Origin: GWB1-39-12 sp964435575
GTDB lineage: Bacteria; Patescibacteriota; Microgenomatia; UBA8517
NCBI GenBank assembly: GCA_964435575.1
Contig: CAYSZS010000025.1
Location: forward strand, 1 to 14,627
Length of the DNA: 14,627 bases
Reading direction: 5' to 3'
Positions 13,709-14,627 of the stretch are shown in pieces (the stretch's first letter is position 1; each line of letters opens with the position of its first letter). The position numbers and the translations under genes were made by a program. Below the pieces are notes generated by a model. That model was given only the letters and a program-made list of their open reading frames with translations. It was not told where the DNA came from and ran no database searches.

Positions 13709-14323
13709 CTATATCTTCATCCGCAATATTGAAAGTTTTTCCGGATGATTGGAGTCAATAATCGTAGCAAAGTCTTTATATGATTTCGCTCTGATAAAAA
13801 ACCTCCAATAATCAGGATCTACTTTTTTACTTGGATTGTGAATTACTCCACTTTCAATTCCCAATTCGGCTAAATACTTCTTTATCTTCAAAAGAACTGT
13901 TTTATTCTTCTGACAGAAATACAAGTAAAATCTAACCTGAGAATGCTTTGCCATTCCGCCTTCAGCGTCGAAAAACCCCCGTATAAAATCAAGCTTATCT
14001 TTTCTTGTTTTAATTCTAAAACTTCTTAACAGATCTTTGGAAAATTCAATAATCCAAAGATTACGATTTTTTCCTTCTTTATATATCCAAGCTTTTCTAC
14101 CAAGATCCTTTATTCCCTGTTGAATAATACCAGCGAATAATTCGCTCTTGGTAGCTATACGGTAGGTCGTTCTTCTTACTGTGGCATCGTGCAAAAGACC
14201 AAATAAATATGCTTTCGAAATTTGCGGAGCCAGCGTGTAGTCTCTACGGAGTCCCACTCGACTTCGCTCGTGGCTATGGCCCTGAGCTTTGTCGAAGGGT
14301 TCCCTCGGTATTACCATCAACAT
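13709..14323 (-). CDS. LAGLIDADG homing endonuclease of the 16S intron
   Basis: The 204-aa frame has two LAGLIDADG helices: ISKAYLFGLLHDAT (residues 33-46) and DFIRGFFDAEGG (132-143), each with an acidic catalytic residue. That is the single-chain two-motif class. Such enzymes cut the intron-less allele to spread the intron, and some act as maturases. The N-terminus (PFDKAQGHSHERSRVGLRRDY) is translated from a palindromic genome repeat (14253-14299) and from intron core sequence, so the true start is uncertain and may be internal. The stop overlaps the S element of the intron core. Confidence 0.88.
   Translation of the reverse strand: MLMVIPREPFDKAQGHSHERSRVGLRRDYTLAPQISKAYLFGLLHDATVRRTTYRIATKSELFAGIIQQGIKDLGRKAWIYKEGKNRNLWIIEFSKDLLRSFRIKTRKDKLDFIRGFFDAEGGMAKHSQVRFYLYFCQKNKTVLLKIKKYLAELGIESGVIHNPSKKVDPDYWRFFIRAKSYKDFATIIDSNHPEKLSILRMKI
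14253..14299. repeat. Palindromic CPR-type repeat inside the intron/endonuclease 5' region
   Basis: CCCTGAGCTTTGTCGAAGGG (14280-14299) is the same repeat as at 9148-9167 with two or three changes. It faces a mirrored CCCACTCGACTTCGCTCGTGG (14253-14273), and together they form a hairpin. Translation gives the FDKAQG peptide. Confidence 0.75.
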
Positions 14324-14555
14324 TAAGAATATAAGATTAAAAGAATTTAGAGAATAATCACTATTCTCTCCAGTTCTTTATTCCTTTACTCCTAAGTTGT
14401 AAAGGCTTCACCGATACAGCTGGATTTTACAAGGAAATTACTTTCCTAGGTCGCAACAAATGCAGAATGCATTTACGACTTAATTCTTGTCGCTGGTCTC
14501 ACCTTGCCCCGATACTATCGGGATTCGGGTGCTACCAACTTCACTAACTTGACGG

Positions 14556-14627
14556 ATTGCGCTTCATTGAGGTTATTGCGCGTTCCCACCCGGCGAGCGG
14601 CTTTCCCGCACCGGGCGAGCCGTAATG
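14556..14627 (-). other. Probable 3' end of a second 16S insertion, cut by the window edge
   Basis: Immediately 5' of CCGTCAAG on the rRNA strand, the expected GTACACACCGC is replaced by unrelated sequence. It contains a strong hairpin CCCGG-GCGG/CCGC-CCGGG with a GAAA-containing loop (14587-14616) and a duplicated GCGCAAT (14557-14563 and 14576-14582). Intron class is not determined: it ends in AAT rather than the G of group I, and no group II domain V is clear. Confidence 0.55.

Larger units (their letters stand above)
13598..14474 (-). other. Group I intron in 16S rRNA after U1498, encoding a LAGLIDADG protein
   Basis: The 5' exon ends GTCGT, which pairs with intron TGCGAC to leave a U-G wobble at the splice site. 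The intron ends in G (13598) before AACAAGG. A classic S element, AAGATATAGTCC, is at 13706-13717 on minus. Its P7 partner is probably GAGACTACACG near 14235, with one mismatch. The 877 nt include an endonuclease ORF. The site is in the decoding-centre strand, just past A1492/A1493. Confidence 0.87.
13553..14627 (-). rRNA. rrs: 16S ribosomal RNA, 3' part, split by an intron
   Basis: The minus strand ends with GGATCACCTCCTTT, a complete anti-Shine-Dalgarno, preceded by AACAAGGTATCC (exon 13553-13597). The upstream exon (14475-14555) carries CCGTCAAG, GAAGTTGG, the helix 44 3' strand and AAGTCGT. Joining 14475 to 13597 restores GTCGTAACAAGG, equivalent to E. coli 1495-1505. Before CCGTCAAG, the universal GTACACACCG does not appear (see 14556-14627). 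The rest of 16S lies outside the window. Confidence 0.92.

Noticed and set aside
14556..14627. Group II intron 3' end (domain V) reading of the second 16S insertion
   Set aside because: The hairpin has a suggestive GAAA loop and bulge and ends in AAT, but the AGC triad at the expected place is missing and the upper stem is wrong.

Overview
The window looks like a chromosome segment of a reduced-genome bacterium of the Candidate Phyla Radiation (CPR/Patescibacteria), most likely a Microgenomates- or Katanobacteria-like lineage. The evidence is rRNA genes interrupted by introns and long insertions, a 16S gene separated from the 23S gene, mostly SD-less starts, many short palindromic repeats, and a VirD4/TraG-like ATPase of a type often seen in these genomes. 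The lineage is inference.

Layout. Positions 1 to about 3480 hold most of a 23S rRNA gene on the minus strand; its 3' end lies beyond position 1. It carries an ORF-less group I intron (625-939, after the base equivalent to E. coli U1931) and six hairpin-forming insertions in expansion helices. One of these sits where the L1 stalk should be. Upstream of it in transcription are a repeat-rich leader, tRNA-Ala(TGC), a terminator, a degenerate tRNA-Met-like gene, tRNA-Ile(GAT) and a tRNA 5' fragment. At the far end (13553-14627), also minus strand, is the 3' part of 16S rRNA. It is split after U1498 by an 877-nt group I intron encoding a LAGLIDADG endonuclease, and apparently interrupted again near position 1402.

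Between the rRNA genes are a plus-strand pair (a VirD4/TraG-like DNA-pumping ATPase and an unknown 350-aa protein), a minus-strand four-helix-bundle (S23/IVP) gene inside an inverted-repeat unit, a promoter-to-terminator small RNA, a probable BECR-fold nuclease gene framed by a 20-bp inverted repeat, a Pro/Thr-rich membrane-anchored protein, a reversed-order hicBA toxin-antitoxin pair and a Tat-exported lipoprotein.

The most unusual part is 9990-11640. It is dense with nested hairpins on the plus strand, includes a complete hammerhead ribozyme (11364-11439), and ends in a ~170-nt structured element. A second copy of that element lies at 4520-4690, just upstream of the ATPase gene. The two copies differ by compensatory changes in two hairpins, which is the signature of a selected RNA structure. 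I do not recognise this element as a known family. The segment may be a large structured RNA or a set of RNA modules feeding into hicBA.
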